From: Vallitaleaceae bacterium
GTDB taxonomy: Bacteria; Bacillota; Clostridia; Lachnospirales; Vallitaleaceae
Reading direction: 5' to 3'
Assembly (NCBI GenBank): GCA_028277605.1
Contig: JANQFZ010000068.1
Coordinates: 84,898 to 148,897, forward strand
DNA length: 64,000 nucleotides
Made by a program: the position numbers and the translations under genes
The notes under the pieces: model-generated
The model's input: the letters and a program-made list of their open reading frames with translations, nothing else
The model's database searches: none
Told to the model about the DNA's origin: nothing
Part shown: one piece after another, positions 55,744 through 64,000 of the stretch
Numbering within the stretch: position 1 is the stretch's first letter
How the letters are laid out: each line of letters opens with the position of its first letter

Positions 55744-56901
55744 ATGGAAAAAAAGCGTCTCCTTATTCTCATTTGGATCGGGCTTTTGTTATGTAGTAGA
55801 GTTTTTGAACATAGGATTGTTGCAGAGGAACCGAAGAAAATAAATGCCTACTGCGCCATTTTAATGGATAAAAGTACTGGGCGTATCCTCTGGGAAAAAA
55901 ATGCTACTGAAAAAAGAGCAATGGCTAGCACAACCAAAATCATGACTTGTATCATAGCTTTAGAGAATGCTAAGTTAGATGATATCGTAACCGTTAGCGA
56001 AAAAGCCTCTAAAGCACCTAAGGTTAAACTATACATAAAACCTAATGAACAATATGTTTTAGAGGACTTGCTCCATACACTCATGCTGCAATCAAGTAAT
56101 GATGTTGCCATTGCTATTGCTGAGCACGTATCTGGTACAACAGAAGAATTTTGTAATCTAATGACCTCAAAAGCAAGAGAATTAGGCGCTCTCAATACCA
56201 ATTTCAAAACACCCAATGGTTTAGATGCAAATGGACAGCATTATTCTACAGCCTATGATTTGGCGCTAATCACTAGGTATGCCTTAAATAATGAAAAATT
56301 CACTAAGATTATTAATACGCCTTCCAGAACTTTTAAAGAGCTAACGCATAATAAAACCATAAACGTCCAAAATAAAAATAGCTTTTTAAATATGTATCAT
56401 GGTTCTAATGGAGTGAAGACAGGGTATACGAGCGAAGCGGGATATTGTTTTGTGGGATCAGCCAAGAGAGAGGGACTTGAGCTTATATCTGTCGTATTAG
56501 CCTCAGGCTGGCCGCCAAGTAAAACTTTAAAATGGCAGGATACAATCAAAATTATGGATTATGGTTTTAATCAATTTGAAGTCTATAAAATAATTGAAAA
56601 GGATTTTTACGTCTGTCGGTTACACGTCAATAGAGGAATTACAGATGAAATCGATGTTAAGACCACTGACGAGTTATTTATCACAAAAAATCAAGAAGAG
56701 CAAGTTGATATCATTTATAATGTTGCACCTGATTTATATGCACCAGTGAGTCAAGGAGATAGTGTCGGAGAAGCTCTTGTCTTTATTGATGGTGAATATT
56801 ATGATCGTATTAATTTGATATCGGATACAGATGTCACTGAAATCAAGTATAGTTATTGTCTGGATAAAGTATTGGATAGACTATTTATGTCGGATGAATA
56901 G
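55744..56901 (+). CDS. D-alanyl-D-alanine carboxypeptidase, DacF-like (second copy)
   Basis: 385 residues with a signal peptide (about 1-27), catalytic S62-T-T-K65, SSN in the QSSNDVAIA motif and KTG in NGVKTGYTS; then the C-terminal beta domain. The last residues (LDKVLDRLFMSDE) form a short amphipathic helix for membrane attachment. In clostridia and Bacillus such a gene commonly follows scpAB (dacB/dacF area) and may act in sporulation or vegetative wall trimming; the role of each paralogue is not decidable here. Confidence 0.94.
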   Translation: MEKKRLLILIWIGLLLCSRVFEHRIVAEEPKKINAYCAILMDKSTGRILWEKNATEKRAMASTTKIMTCIIALENAKLDDIVTVSEKASKAPKVKLYIKPNEQYVLEDLLHTLMLQSSNDVAIAIAEHVSGTTEEFCNLMTSKARELGALNTNFKTPNGLDANGQHYSTAYDLALITRYALNNEKFTKIINTPSRTFKELTHNKTINVQNKNSFLNMYHGSNGVKTGYTSEAGYCFVGSAKREGLELISVVLASGWPPSKTLKWQDTIKIMDYGFNQFEVYKIIEKDFYVCRLHVNRGITDEIDVKTTDELFITKNQEEQVDIIYNVAPDLYAPVSQGDSVGEALVFIDGEYYDRINLISDTDVTEIKYSYCLDKVLDRLFMSDE

Positions 56902-56921
56902 TAGCAGCTGGAGGAACTAAC

Positions 56922-57632
56922 GTGAAAATGAGACTGCAAAAATATTTAGCAAAAGCAGGGATAGCATCTAGAAGAAAATCAGAAACATTGATTATAGAGG
57001 GTAGGGTATCTGTTAATAACAAAACGATAACTGAATTGGGTACCCAAGTAGATATTGAGAAGGATGTAGTAGCATTTGATCATAGAACAATTCAGATGAA
57101 GGATCAACCCATCTATATTATGTTAAATAAGCCAACGGGTTATATTACAAGTGTTTCAGATGAAAAGAATAGAAAGACGGTTATGAACTTAATACCTATT
57201 AAAGAACGTATTTATCCTGTTGGTCGATTAGATTATCATACGAGTGGTCTGTTATTATTAACTAACGATGGGAGATTAACCTATCGCTTAACACACCCAA
57301 AGCATGAAGTCAATAAAAAATATCGTGTTAGAGTGAAGGGACATCCAAGCGAAGCTTCATTAGAACTTTTGAGAAAGGGGACAGATCTTGGCGTTTACAA
57401 GACTTCTAAGGCTGCCATCCGTACGATAAAAAGTGGTATAGATACTACTTTGCTTGAGGTTGTCATTCATGAAGGGAAGAATAGAATTATTAGAAGGTTA
57501 TTTGAGTCTATCAAACATCCAGTAATAAAGCTTAAAAGAATAGCAATTGGTAATATTATGTTAGGGAGCCTAGAGTCTGGTGAGTATAGAAACTTAAACA
57601 AGCAGGAAGTGGAGTATTTAAATTCTATCTAA
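56922..57632 (+). CDS. rluB: Pseudouridine synthase RluB family
   Basis: Modifies 23S rRNA uridine to pseudouridine. GTG 56922, 7 bases after GGAGG, gives 236 residues; ATG 56928 is an alternative. N-terminal S4 RNA-binding domain (RLQKYLAKAGIASRRKSE), then the synthase domain with catalytic Asp in PVGRLDYHTSGLLLLTNDG and KKYRVRVKG; C-terminal HEGKNRIIRRLFE. Standard architecture for RsuA/RluB enzymes; the 23S target is inferred from Bacillus gene context. Confidence 0.94.
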   Translation: MKMRLQKYLAKAGIASRRKSETLIIEGRVSVNNKTITELGTQVDIEKDVVAFDHRTIQMKDQPIYIMLNKPTGYITSVSDEKNRKTVMNLIPIKERIYPVGRLDYHTSGLLLLTNDGRLTYRLTHPKHEVNKKYRVRVKGHPSEASLELLRKGTDLGVYKTSKAAIRTIKSGIDTTLLEVVIHEGKNRIIRRLFESIKHPVIKLKRIAIGNIMLGSLESGEYRNLNKQEVEYLNSI

Positions 57633-57693
57633 GTACTAGAAGTATATAGAAAAAAGGAAGACGGTCAAAGTTTAAAGCATATTAATCATTGAT

Positions 57694-57729
57694 AAGGGTT
57701 AGTAGTATTCATTTATACTATTAACCCTT
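57694..57729. repeat. Stem-only relative of palindromic repeat, possible terminator
   Basis: AAGGGTTAGTAGTAT (57694-57708) pairs with ATACTATTAACCCTT (57715-57729) with one G-U pair and a 6-base loop, followed by TTCTTTC. The arms closely resemble the outer stem of the 34.8 kb copy, as if the interior had been deleted. It could equally be the rluB terminator. Confidence 0.55.
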
Positions 57730-57842
57730 TCTTTCAATTAACTTATATGCAAAAAACCCTTTAATAAATAGTCAATAGTGAATTTCATATAGTCATGTTT
57801 GAACGCATAAATCAAAAAAATGGAGTTCAAATTAACAAAATG

Positions 57843-57870
57843 TTGAATTTTTTGGCAGATGGAGTATACT
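57843..57870 (+). promoter_or_regulatory. Promoter of the tRNA methyltransferase gene
   Basis: TTGAAT (57843-57848), 16-base spacer, TATACT (57865-57870). A second -10-like TATAAT sits at 57876-57881. Leader of about 50 bases to ATG 57928. Confidence 0.6.
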
Positions 57871-57927
57871 ATAGTTATAATATGGGTGAAGCATAGTTGC
57901 TGCACTTAACTAGGTTGAGGTGAACAC

Positions 57928-58491
57928 ATGTTTGACAAAAAAATAACAAAGACGGTTCATGAGTTTTTAAAGGAATTTATTCATCAAGGAGATAGTGTTG
58001 TCGATGCAACCGTAGGCAATGGTTTAGATACTGTTTTTTTAGCTTCACAGGTAGGAAATCATGGGAAAGTCTATGGCTTTGATATACAAGAAACTGCGAT
58101 ACAGATGACATATGAACAACTATGTAATAATAAGTTGCAGGATAGGGTAATACTAATAAAAGATTCTCATGCACATTTAAATAATTATGTTAAAGAACCA
58201 ATACAATGCAGTATGTTTAATTTAGGCTATCTGCCAAAAGGGGACAAGCAGATTATTACAAAACCAAAGACAACCGTAGCAGCATTAGAGTTAATGTTCC
58301 AACTTGTTTGTGATGGTGGTATTGTTTCTATTGTTGTGTATGACGGACATGACGGTGGGGAAACAGAAAAAGAAGCAGTGACTGAGTATTTAGCCTCACT
58401 TCATCCAAAAGAGTATGATGTATTGGGCATGCACTATATTAACAGAAACAATAAAGCGCCTAAGTTGTTTTTTGTTAAAAAACTGGCATAA
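57928..58491 (+). CDS. MnmM-like (YtqB) tRNA methyltransferase
   Basis: Class I SAM-dependent methyltransferase of 187 residues. Motif I is VVDATVGNGLDTVFLA (about 23-38), then VYGFDIQETAI, and the catalytic-type FNLGYLPKGDK (about 93-103). This arrangement matches YtqB of Bacillus, shown to be MnmM, which methylates the U34 side chain of tRNAs. Assignment rests on motif and length. It is followed by a 244 bp gap containing the next promoter. Confidence 0.8.
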   Translation: MFDKKITKTVHEFLKEFIHQGDSVVDATVGNGLDTVFLASQVGNHGKVYGFDIQETAIQMTYEQLCNNKLQDRVILIKDSHAHLNNYVKEPIQCSMFNLGYLPKGDKQIITKPKTTVAALELMFQLVCDGGIVSIVVYDGHDGGETEKEAVTEYLASLHPKEYDVLGMHYINRNNKAPKLFFVKKLA

Positions 58492-58650
58492 TGAGTATTT
58501 ATACTCCTTAATTAACTTAACTTTCCTAATTTGAATATAACGAGATAAGAAAAGACCTTATATTCTTATTCAGTAAATCCTTTTAATTAGTATGACTGTA
58601 TGGGATATTGTGATGACAAAGTTGAATAATTAACTAAAACTTGATTCTTA

Positions 58651-58679
58651 TTGCTATTTTTTCGTATTTAGTGTAAAAT
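58651..58679 (+). promoter_or_regulatory. Promoter of the decarboxylase operon
   Basis: TTGCTA (58651-58656), 17-base spacer, TAAAAT (58674-58679), about 57 bp before the carboxyltransferase start. No riboswitch-like fold is evident in the leader. The rest of the 244 bp gap is AT-rich with no gene. Confidence 0.65.
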
Positions 58680-58735
58680 GTTAATTGGTGAAATTTGCAT
58701 TGTTTTACATAAATCTATAAATGGAGGGTTTTTCT

Positions 58736-60268
58736 ATGAGTCAATTAAACATGATTAATGAACTCTCTAACCGTCGTCAATCCATTGAAAAAGGTGGTGG
58801 CGATGCTGCCATCAAGAAAATACATGCGCAAGGCATGTTGACGGCTAGAGAAAGACTGAGTCATTTGCTTGATGAGAATAGCTTTGTAGAAGTTGGTGCT
58901 TTCATTCAAGCAAGAGCTACAGATTTTAATTTAAGTGAAAAAGAAACACCCGCAGATGGTGTCGTGACAGGCTACGGTACTATCGAGGGAAGATTAGTCT
59001 ATGCTTTTAGTCAAGATGCTACTGTCCTTGGCGGAGCATTGGGAGAAATGCATGCTAAGAAAATAGCCAATCTTTACGATATGGCTATGAAAATGGGTGC
59101 GCCCATCATTGCTTTACTAGACTCTTCTGGTATACGATTACAAGAATCTACAGATGCACTTAATGGATTTGGTGATTTATTCTACAAACAAACATTAGCA
59201 TCTGGTGTGATACCTCAAATTACAGCCGTTCTAGGTCAATGCGGCGGTGGCGCTTCTATGATACCTGCACTATCTGATTTCGTCTTCATGACAGCTCAAA
59301 CAGCAAAACTTTTTGTCAATAGCCCTAATGCACTGAACAGTAAAACAGAAACCTTTGAATCAATGGCATCTGCAAAGTTCCATTCAAAAGAAACTGGATT
59401 AGTTGATATGGTAGCAGAAGATGATACAAGCTGTTTGCAGCAAATCAGGATGCTGATGGATATTTTACCTTCCAACAATATTGAGGAAGCACCTATTTTA
59501 GAATCTGGTGATGATTTAAATCGTATTTCTGAAGATTTAAATACTATATTACCACAAGAGGCTGATGGAGACTATGATGTAAAAAGTATTATAGCAGCTC
59601 TAGCAGATAACGCTGCATTTATTGAACTCAAGGCTGATTATGGGACTAGCGTTGTTACTGGTTTTGCTCGTCTCAATGGATTAACGGTTGGTATAGTAGC
59701 TAACCAATCTTTTAATGGAGAAAGCAGATTGACATCCTCTGGCTGTGAAAAGGCATCAAAATTTGTATCTCTATGTGATGCTTTTAACATTTCTATATTA
59801 ACTCTAACAGATGTACAAGGATTTGCTGCTACATTAGAAGAAGAAAAGACAGGACTATCTAAATACAGTTCAAAATTGCTATACAGCTTTGCACATGCAA
59901 CTGTACCTAAGGTAAACGTTATCTTGAGAAAAGCTTTTGGAACAGCCTATATTTGCATGAATAGCAAGCATGTTGGAGCTGATTTTGTGTATGCCTGGCC
60001 AACTGCGTCTATATCTATGATGGATGCTAAGTCAGCAGTTTCAATTATGTATGCAGATGAAATTGAAGCGTCAGATAACGTTGATATTGTTACAGTAAAA
60101 ACGGAAGAATTTGAAGCACTTCAAGCAAGCCCATATGCAGCGGCAAGCAGAGGGTATGTAGATGATATTATTGAACCAGCTGCAACAAGAAAGCGTATTA
60201 TTGCAGCATTTGAAATGCTATACAGCAAGAGAGAAACAAGACCAGCTAAAAAGCATGGTACTGTTTAA
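58736..60268 (+). CDS. Carboxyltransferase subunit of biotin-dependent decarboxylase (MmdA/PccB-like)
   Basis: Transfers a carboxyl group between an acyl-CoA and biotin; the closest type is the methylmalonyl-CoA decarboxylase alpha or propionyl-CoA carboxylase beta chain. ATG 58736 after GGAGGG gives 510 residues; the earlier ATG 58721 overlaps that site. Present are the two crotonase-like halves (ALGEMHAKKIANLYDMAM, IALLDSSGIRLQE, GQCGGGASMIPALSDFVFM; then FVSLCDAFNISILTLTDVQG, KAFGTAYICMNSK). Lead gene of a five-gene operon with OadG-, biotin- and OadB-type subunits. Confidence 0.94.
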   Translation: MSQLNMINELSNRRQSIEKGGGDAAIKKIHAQGMLTARERLSHLLDENSFVEVGAFIQARATDFNLSEKETPADGVVTGYGTIEGRLVYAFSQDATVLGGALGEMHAKKIANLYDMAMKMGAPIIALLDSSGIRLQESTDALNGFGDLFYKQTLASGVIPQITAVLGQCGGGASMIPALSDFVFMTAQTAKLFVNSPNALNSKTETFESMASAKFHSKETGLVDMVAEDDTSCLQQIRMLMDILPSNNIEEAPILESGDDLNRISEDLNTILPQEADGDYDVKSIIAALADNAAFIELKADYGTSVVTGFARLNGLTVGIVANQSFNGESRLTSSGCEKASKFVSLCDAFNISILTLTDVQGFAATLEEEKTGLSKYSSKLLYSFAHATVPKVNVILRKAFGTAYICMNSKHVGADFVYAWPTASISMMDAKSAVSIMYADEIEASDNVDIVTVKTEEFEALQASPYAAASRGYVDDIIEPAATRKRIIAAFEMLYSKRETRPAKKHGTV

Positions 60269-60283
60269 TTGAGGTGATTAATC

Positions 60284-60622
60284 ATGAAAGAAGGCTTAAT
60301 AGCATTAATCTGTGGAATGGGTATTGTATTTCTTGTTTTAATTATTATTTCAGCTATTATTGGTTTATTGAAGCGTGTCAATAAATCTAAGCAAGAAGAG
60401 GTTAAAGCTGTAGATAAAATACCGACTGAAATATCACAGGAAGATGAAGAGGAAGATGAAGAAGACGATATGGAGTTGGTTGCAGTCATTACATCAGCTA
60501 TTGCTTCTTCGTTAAATACAACAACTGATCAATTAGTTGTCCGTTCTTTTAGAAGGGTAGGACATACACAATCTAAGTGGAACATGACTGCTCGTAGTGA
60601 TGCAACAAGGTCTATGTATTAA
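60284..60622 (+). CDS. OadG-family small subunit of Na+-pumping decarboxylase
   Basis: 112 residues: one N-terminal membrane segment (about 4-26), an acidic linker (EDEEEDEEDD, about 54-63), and a C-terminal helix with AVITSAIASSLNT and the conserved RRVGH...W-type ending. This is the gamma/delta subunit that anchors the soluble carboxyltransferase to the membrane pump. Gene order carriers around it agree. ATG 60284 follows GAGGTGA. Confidence 0.9.
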   Translation: MKEGLIALICGMGIVFLVLIIISAIIGLLKRVNKSKQEEVKAVDKIPTEISQEDEEEDEEDDMELVAVITSAIASSLNTTTDQLVVRSFRRVGHTQSKWNMTARSDATRSMY

Positions 60623-60719
60623 GCGAATGGAAGTATAACATAAAGCTTTAACATAAAACTTTAATGAATGTTTACATGAAACTTTAATGAATCTTAAATT
60701 CGGTTAGGAGGATTTTTAA

Positions 60720-61106
60720 ATGAGAAAATTTCAAGTGACTGTGAATGGCAATACATACGAAGTGGAGGTTGAAGAAATCGCAGGCGGTTCCAAAGTGATT
60801 TCTGCTCCTGTCCAAGCTGTTCAAGCTGCTCCGATCAAAAAAGCTGCCCCTCAAAAGCCTGTACCAGCTAAGAAACCTTCAGGTTCAGTAGGTGCAACTA
60901 AGATTACTGCTCCTATGCAGGGCAAGATTGTTGATGTTAAAGTTAATGAAGGACAGTCAATCAATGAAGGCGATGTCGTAGCTATTTTAGAAGCAATGAA
61001 AATGGAGAATGAAGTTGTGGCTCCTAAGGGTGGAACTGTATCTTCAGTTAATGTTTCAGCCGGTCAAAGTGTTCAAACTGGAGATTTAATTGTATCTCTA
61101 AACTAA
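60720..61106 (+). CDS. Biotin carboxyl carrier protein of decarboxylase
   Basis: 128 residues: a short N-terminal beta domain ([16 protein letters not shown]), an Ala/Pro-rich linker (about 28-58), and a biotinyl domain with the biotinylated Lys94 in EAMKMENEV. It carries CO2 from the carboxyltransferase to the OadB pump. ATG 60720 follows AGGAGG. No dedicated biotin ligase gene lies nearby. Confidence 0.95.
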   Translation: MRKFQVTVNGNTYEVEVEEIAGGSKVISAPVQAVQAAPIKKAAPQKPVPAKKPSGSVGATKITAPMQGKIVDVKVNEGQSINEGDVVAILEAMKMENEVVAPKGGTVSSVNVSAGQSVQTGDLIVSLN

Positions 61107-61134
61107 ATCACTATCAGTAGGGAGGTAGCTGGAC

Positions 61135-62316
61135 ATGGATTTCATGAGCGAGCTTGCCCGCGTCATTGGTGGATTCATAGAAAAAACGGGTATTGTTTGG
61201 ACTATTAACAATTTGTTTGCAGATGATGTATGGGCAATTAGAAATATAATCATGATTGCTGTTGCGCTTTTATTAATGTATCTGGCAATCAAAAAAAAGT
61301 ACGAGCCATTATTATTACTGCCAATATCTTTTGGTATGCTTTTAGTTAATTTACCATTAAGTGGTGTAATGGCAGAACCCCACGGTGATAATATCGGTGG
61401 TCTATTGTATTACTTATTTTTAGGTGATGAATTAGGTATATTCCCACCTTTAATTTTCTTAGGTGTCGGCGTTATGACCGATTTTGGACCTTTAATTGCT
61501 AACCCTAAAAGCTTTTTATTAGGAGCAGCAGCTCAATTTGGTATCTTTATTGCCTTTTTTGGTGCTATTGCCATTGGATTCGATCCCAAAATAGCAGCAG
61601 CAATAGGGATTATTGGTGGAGCTGACGGTCCTACAGCGATCTATACAGCAACTCAATTGGCAAAAGACTATTTAGGTCCCATTGCGGTTGCTGCTTATTC
61701 CTATATGGCATTAGTGCCTATTATACAACCCCCGATTATGCGTGCTTTAACAACAAAAAAACAGCGTCAGGTAAAAATGGAACAGTTGAGACCTGTTTCT
61801 CAAGTTGAAAAAGTACTATTTCCAATTGTGGTTACGATCGCTGTTATATTAATTGTACCATCAACAGCACCTCTTGTTGGGATGCTGATGTTTGGTAATC
61901 TTATCAAAGCATCGGGTGTGACAGAAAAACTAGCTGAAACAGCTTCTAATTCTTTAATGTATATCATTACCATTTTCTTAGGTATTACAGTCGGTGCAAC
62001 TGCAAGTGCAGATAAGTTTTTAACGGTTGATACATTAAGTATTTTAGCATTAGGCTTAGTAGCCTTTGCATGTGGCACAGCAGCAGGTGTTCTATTTGGT
62101 AAAATAATGTACAAAACATCTGGAGGAAAAATCAATCCTTTGATAGGTGCAGCGGGTGTTTCTGCCGTACCAATGGCAGCTAGAGTTGTTCAAAAAGTTG
62201 GACAAGAGGAAAATCCATCCAACTTCTTATTAATGCATGCAATGGGACCTAATGTAGCAGGTGTTATAGGTTCAGCAGTAGCAGCAGGAATCTTTTTAAT
62301 GATGTACGGTGGATAG
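61135..62316 (+). CDS. Na+-translocating decarboxylase beta subunit (OadB/MmdB/GcdB)
   Basis: Integral membrane pump that decarboxylates carboxybiotin and exports Na+. The 393-residue product has about eleven membrane segments and the family motifs [25 protein letters not shown] (with the key Asp, about 162-171) and the C-terminal [14 protein letters not shown] and [19 protein letters not shown] stretches (about 337-385). It is full length, fitting a sodium-motive energy-conserving decarboxylase. Confidence 0.96.
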   Translation: MDFMSELARVIGGFIEKTGIVWTINNLFADDVWAIRNIIMIAVALLLMYLAIKKKYEPLLLLPISFGMLLVNLPLSGVMAEPHGDNIGGLLYYLFLGDELGIFPPLIFLGVGVMTDFGPLIANPKSFLLGAAAQFGIFIAFFGAIAIGFDPKIAAAIGIIGGADGPTAIYTATQLAKDYLGPIAVAAYSYMALVPIIQPPIMRALTTKKQRQVKMEQLRPVSQVEKVLFPIVVTIAVILIVPSTAPLVGMLMFGNLIKASGVTEKLAETASNSLMYIITIFLGITVGATASADKFLTVDTLSILALGLVAFACGTAAGVLFGKIMYKTSGGKINPLIGAAGVSAVPMAARVVQKVGQEENPSNFLLMHAMGPNVAGVIGSAVAAGIFLMMYGG

Positions 62317-62349
62317 AAGATAAATCAAGTGAATTAAGGAGGTAAAGTC

Positions 62350-63762
62350 ATGGCTTCAGATATTAAAAAACCTGTAAAGATTACAGATACAATACTTAGA
62401 GATGCACACCAATCCTTAATTGCTACGAGAATGACAACGGAGCAAATGCTTCCAATTGTTAGTAAATTAGATCAAGTTGGTTTTCATTCCGTAGAGTGTT
62501 GGGGTGGTGCAACCTTTGATGCATGCTTACGTTTCTTAAAAGAAGACCCTTGGGAAAGATTAAGAAAATTACGAGCGGGCTTTAAGAAAACAAAGCTTCA
62601 AATGTTACTAAGAGGACAAAATATACTTGGCTATAGACATTACTCTGATGATGTCGTAGAATACTTTGTTCAAAAAGCGATTTATAATGGCATTGATATT
62701 ATACGTATTTTTGACGCTTTAAACGATCCTAGAAACTTGAAAACGGCTATTAATGCAACTAAAAAAGAAAAGGGACATGCCCAAATAGCAATATCTTATA
62801 CGTTAAGTGAAGTACACACCTTAGAGTACTATACTAAGCTGGCTAAAGAGCTAGAAACTATGGGTGCGGATTCCATCTGTATCAAGGATATGGCAGGATT
62901 ACTTGTTCCTTATGCAGCAGACGAATTAATAAGAGCACTCAAATCAACAGTAAAAGTACCCATCCAATTACATGCTCACTACACGAGTGGTGTTGCAGCA
63001 ATGTCTTATATTAAAGCAGTTGAAGCAGGAGTAGATGTTATTGATACTGCCATGTCACCATTCTCTATGGGTACATCACAGCCTGCTACAGAAGTTCTAG
63101 TAGAAACCTTTAAAGGAACGCCTTATGATTCAGGCTTTGATCAAGATTTGCTGGCTGAAATATCTGAGTACTTCAGACCAATAAGAGAAGAAGCTTTGAA
63201 ATCAGGGCTAATGAATCCTAAGGTACTGGGCGTTAATATTAAAACTCTGTTATACCAAGTACCAGGTGGAATGTTATCCAATTTAGTCTCCCAGCTGCAA
63301 AAACAGGGAGCAGAGGAAAAATTCTATGATGTTTTAGAAGAAATTCCTAGAGTAAGAGCGGACTATGGATATCCGCCACTTGTAACACCTTCTAGCCAAA
63401 TTGTTGGAACACAGGCAGTTCTTAATGTTCTATCAGGAAAAAGATATAAGATGATAACCAAAGAATCTAAAGCTTTAGTCAGAGGAGAATATGGTCGAAC
63501 ACCAGTACCTATCAAAGAAGACATTAAGAAGCTCATTATTGGTGATGAAAAGCAAATAACCTGTCGTCCTGCCGACAACATCAAGCCAGAGCTAAAAAGC
63601 ATTGAAGCAGAAATGAAGCATTACAAGGAACAAGATGAGGATGTGCTATCCTACGCACTATTCTCCCAAGTAGCAGAAGACTTCTTTAAGTATAGACAAG
63701 CACAAAAAACAAAAGTTGATCCCAACCTAGCAGATAAAGAGAATAAAGTCTATCCTGTCTAA
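62350..63762 (+). CDS. Carboxyltransferase 5S / OadA-type subunit (pyruvate or oxaloacetate)
   Basis: 470 residues of the conserved-carboxylase family: DRE-TIM barrel (about 8-300) with ITDTILRDAHQSLIATRM, FDALNDPRNL, the SICIKDMAGLL lysine region and LHAHYTSG metal-binding His pair, then the PYC_OADA helical domain (about 325-450). No biotinyl domain is fused, unlike classic OadA, so it must use the separate carrier. It handles oxaloacetate/pyruvate. Start ATG 62350 follows GGAGGTAAAG. Last gene of the operon. Confidence 0.93.
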   Translation: MASDIKKPVKITDTILRDAHQSLIATRMTTEQMLPIVSKLDQVGFHSVECWGGATFDACLRFLKEDPWERLRKLRAGFKKTKLQMLLRGQNILGYRHYSDDVVEYFVQKAIYNGIDIIRIFDALNDPRNLKTAINATKKEKGHAQIAISYTLSEVHTLEYYTKLAKELETMGADSICIKDMAGLLVPYAADELIRALKSTVKVPIQLHAHYTSGVAAMSYIKAVEAGVDVIDTAMSPFSMGTSQPATEVLVETFKGTPYDSGFDQDLLAEISEYFRPIREEALKSGLMNPKVLGVNIKTLLYQVPGGMLSNLVSQLQKQGAEEKFYDVLEEIPRVRADYGYPPLVTPSSQIVGTQAVLNVLSGKRYKMITKESKALVRGEYGRTPVPIKEDIKKLIIGDEKQITCRPADNIKPELKSIEAEMKHYKEQDEDVLSYALFSQVAEDFFKYRQAQKTKVDPNLADKENKVYPV

Positions 63763-63784
63763 TCACTCATTACTCTTTATACAT

Positions 63785-63809
63785 AAAAAGGCGGTCCTAC
63801 CGCCTTTTT
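63785..63809 (+). terminator. Rho-independent terminator of decarboxylase operon
   Basis: AAAAAGGCGGT (63785-63795) pairs perfectly with ACCGCCTTTTT (63799-63809), 3-base loop. It lies 22 bp past the last stop codon and, with A and T tracts on both sides, may work in both directions. Confidence 0.93.
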
Positions 63810-63910
63810 ATTATGATAATCTTACAGTCTATATTAAAATAAATCGTTTGTTTAATTATATCAGTAACTCATAACACCGAAAAATTTCAGCATCATTAGA
63901 TAGATTTACA

Positions 63911-64000
63911 GAAAGGGTCAAAAGTATTAGCACCACAGCGGAACAGGAGTGGAGCGTAACCTCTGCTAAACATGGACGTTTAGGAGGTTATGGAGCTAAT
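63911..64000 (-). repeat. Palindromic repeat family copy, cut by window end
   Basis: On the minus strand it carries the same core as the 39.6 kb copies (CGCTCCACTCCTGTTCCGCT). Its inner hairpin TAACCTCTGCTAAAC (63957-63971) pairs with GTTTAGGAGGTTA (63978-63990); these bases differ from the other copies on both sides yet stay paired. The outer left arm starts near 63911; its partner would lie beyond 64000. The sequence from 63810 to 63910 shows nothing else. Confidence 0.8.

Noticed and set aside
61800..62135. 111-codon minus-strand reading frame
   Set aside because: Lies wholly inside the oadB-like gene and is its shadow; no start signal.

Overview
The window is a low-GC, AT-rich stretch of a Gram-positive, motile, anaerobic bacterium of class Clostridia. 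A Lachnospirales-like organism fits best; this is inferred from gene order, since no 16S gene is present. Supporting signs are a PolC-type replicative polymerase with its built-in exonuclease, FliY and CheC/CheD instead of CheZ, a SigD/FapA/SwrB-like block, the DXP isoprenoid route, and a Na+-pumping biotin decarboxylase. All recognised genes lie on the + strand, usually with strong AGGAGG-type ribosome sites, short gaps or overlaps, and several TTG/GTG starts.

Region 1 (1-20.1 kb) is the second half of a flagellar/chemotaxis operon: fliL (cut by the window edge), fliM, fliY, cheY, fliO-P-Q-R, flhB, flhA, flhF, flhG, a PilZ/YcgR protein, cheB, cheA, cheW, cheC, cheD and a small membrane protein. 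A SigD-type promoter and a palindrome precede sigD, fapA, two small proteins (one SwrB-like) and a short MltG-like protein. Region 2 (20.1-33.1 kb) holds core translation, lipid and isoprenoid genes and a polymerase: rpsB, tsf, pyrH, frr, uppS, cdsA, dxr, rseP, ispG, polC. A small IS-derived element sits between rpsB and tsf. Region 3 (33.1-47.6 kb) is mixed: an iron-sulphur aldo/keto reductase, RNase H, an M23 peptidase, a small alarmone synthetase, a phosphoesterase, an RsmF-like methylase, a HAD phosphatase, a YgiQ radical-SAM protein, a dehydrogenase, an isolated AAA-ATPase/PD-(D/E)XK protein and two nucleoside phosphorylases. Region 4 (47.6-57.7 kb) has two DacF-like carboxypeptidases flanking a complete Bce-type peptide-antibiotic module with its operator, a membrane protein with a degenerate site-2 protease motif, scpA-scpB and rluB. 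Region 5 (57.9-63.8 kb) has an MnmM-like tRNA methylase and a five-gene biotin-dependent Na+-translocating decarboxylase operon.

The most notable unexplained feature is a family of nested palindromic elements found between genes near 25.2, 34.8, 39.6, 39.8 and 63.9 kb, with a probable stem-only relative at 57.7 kb. The copies share a conserved core, but their stems differ in sequence while staying complementary. That pattern suggests either a small non-autonomous mobile element or a selected RNA/DNA structure.
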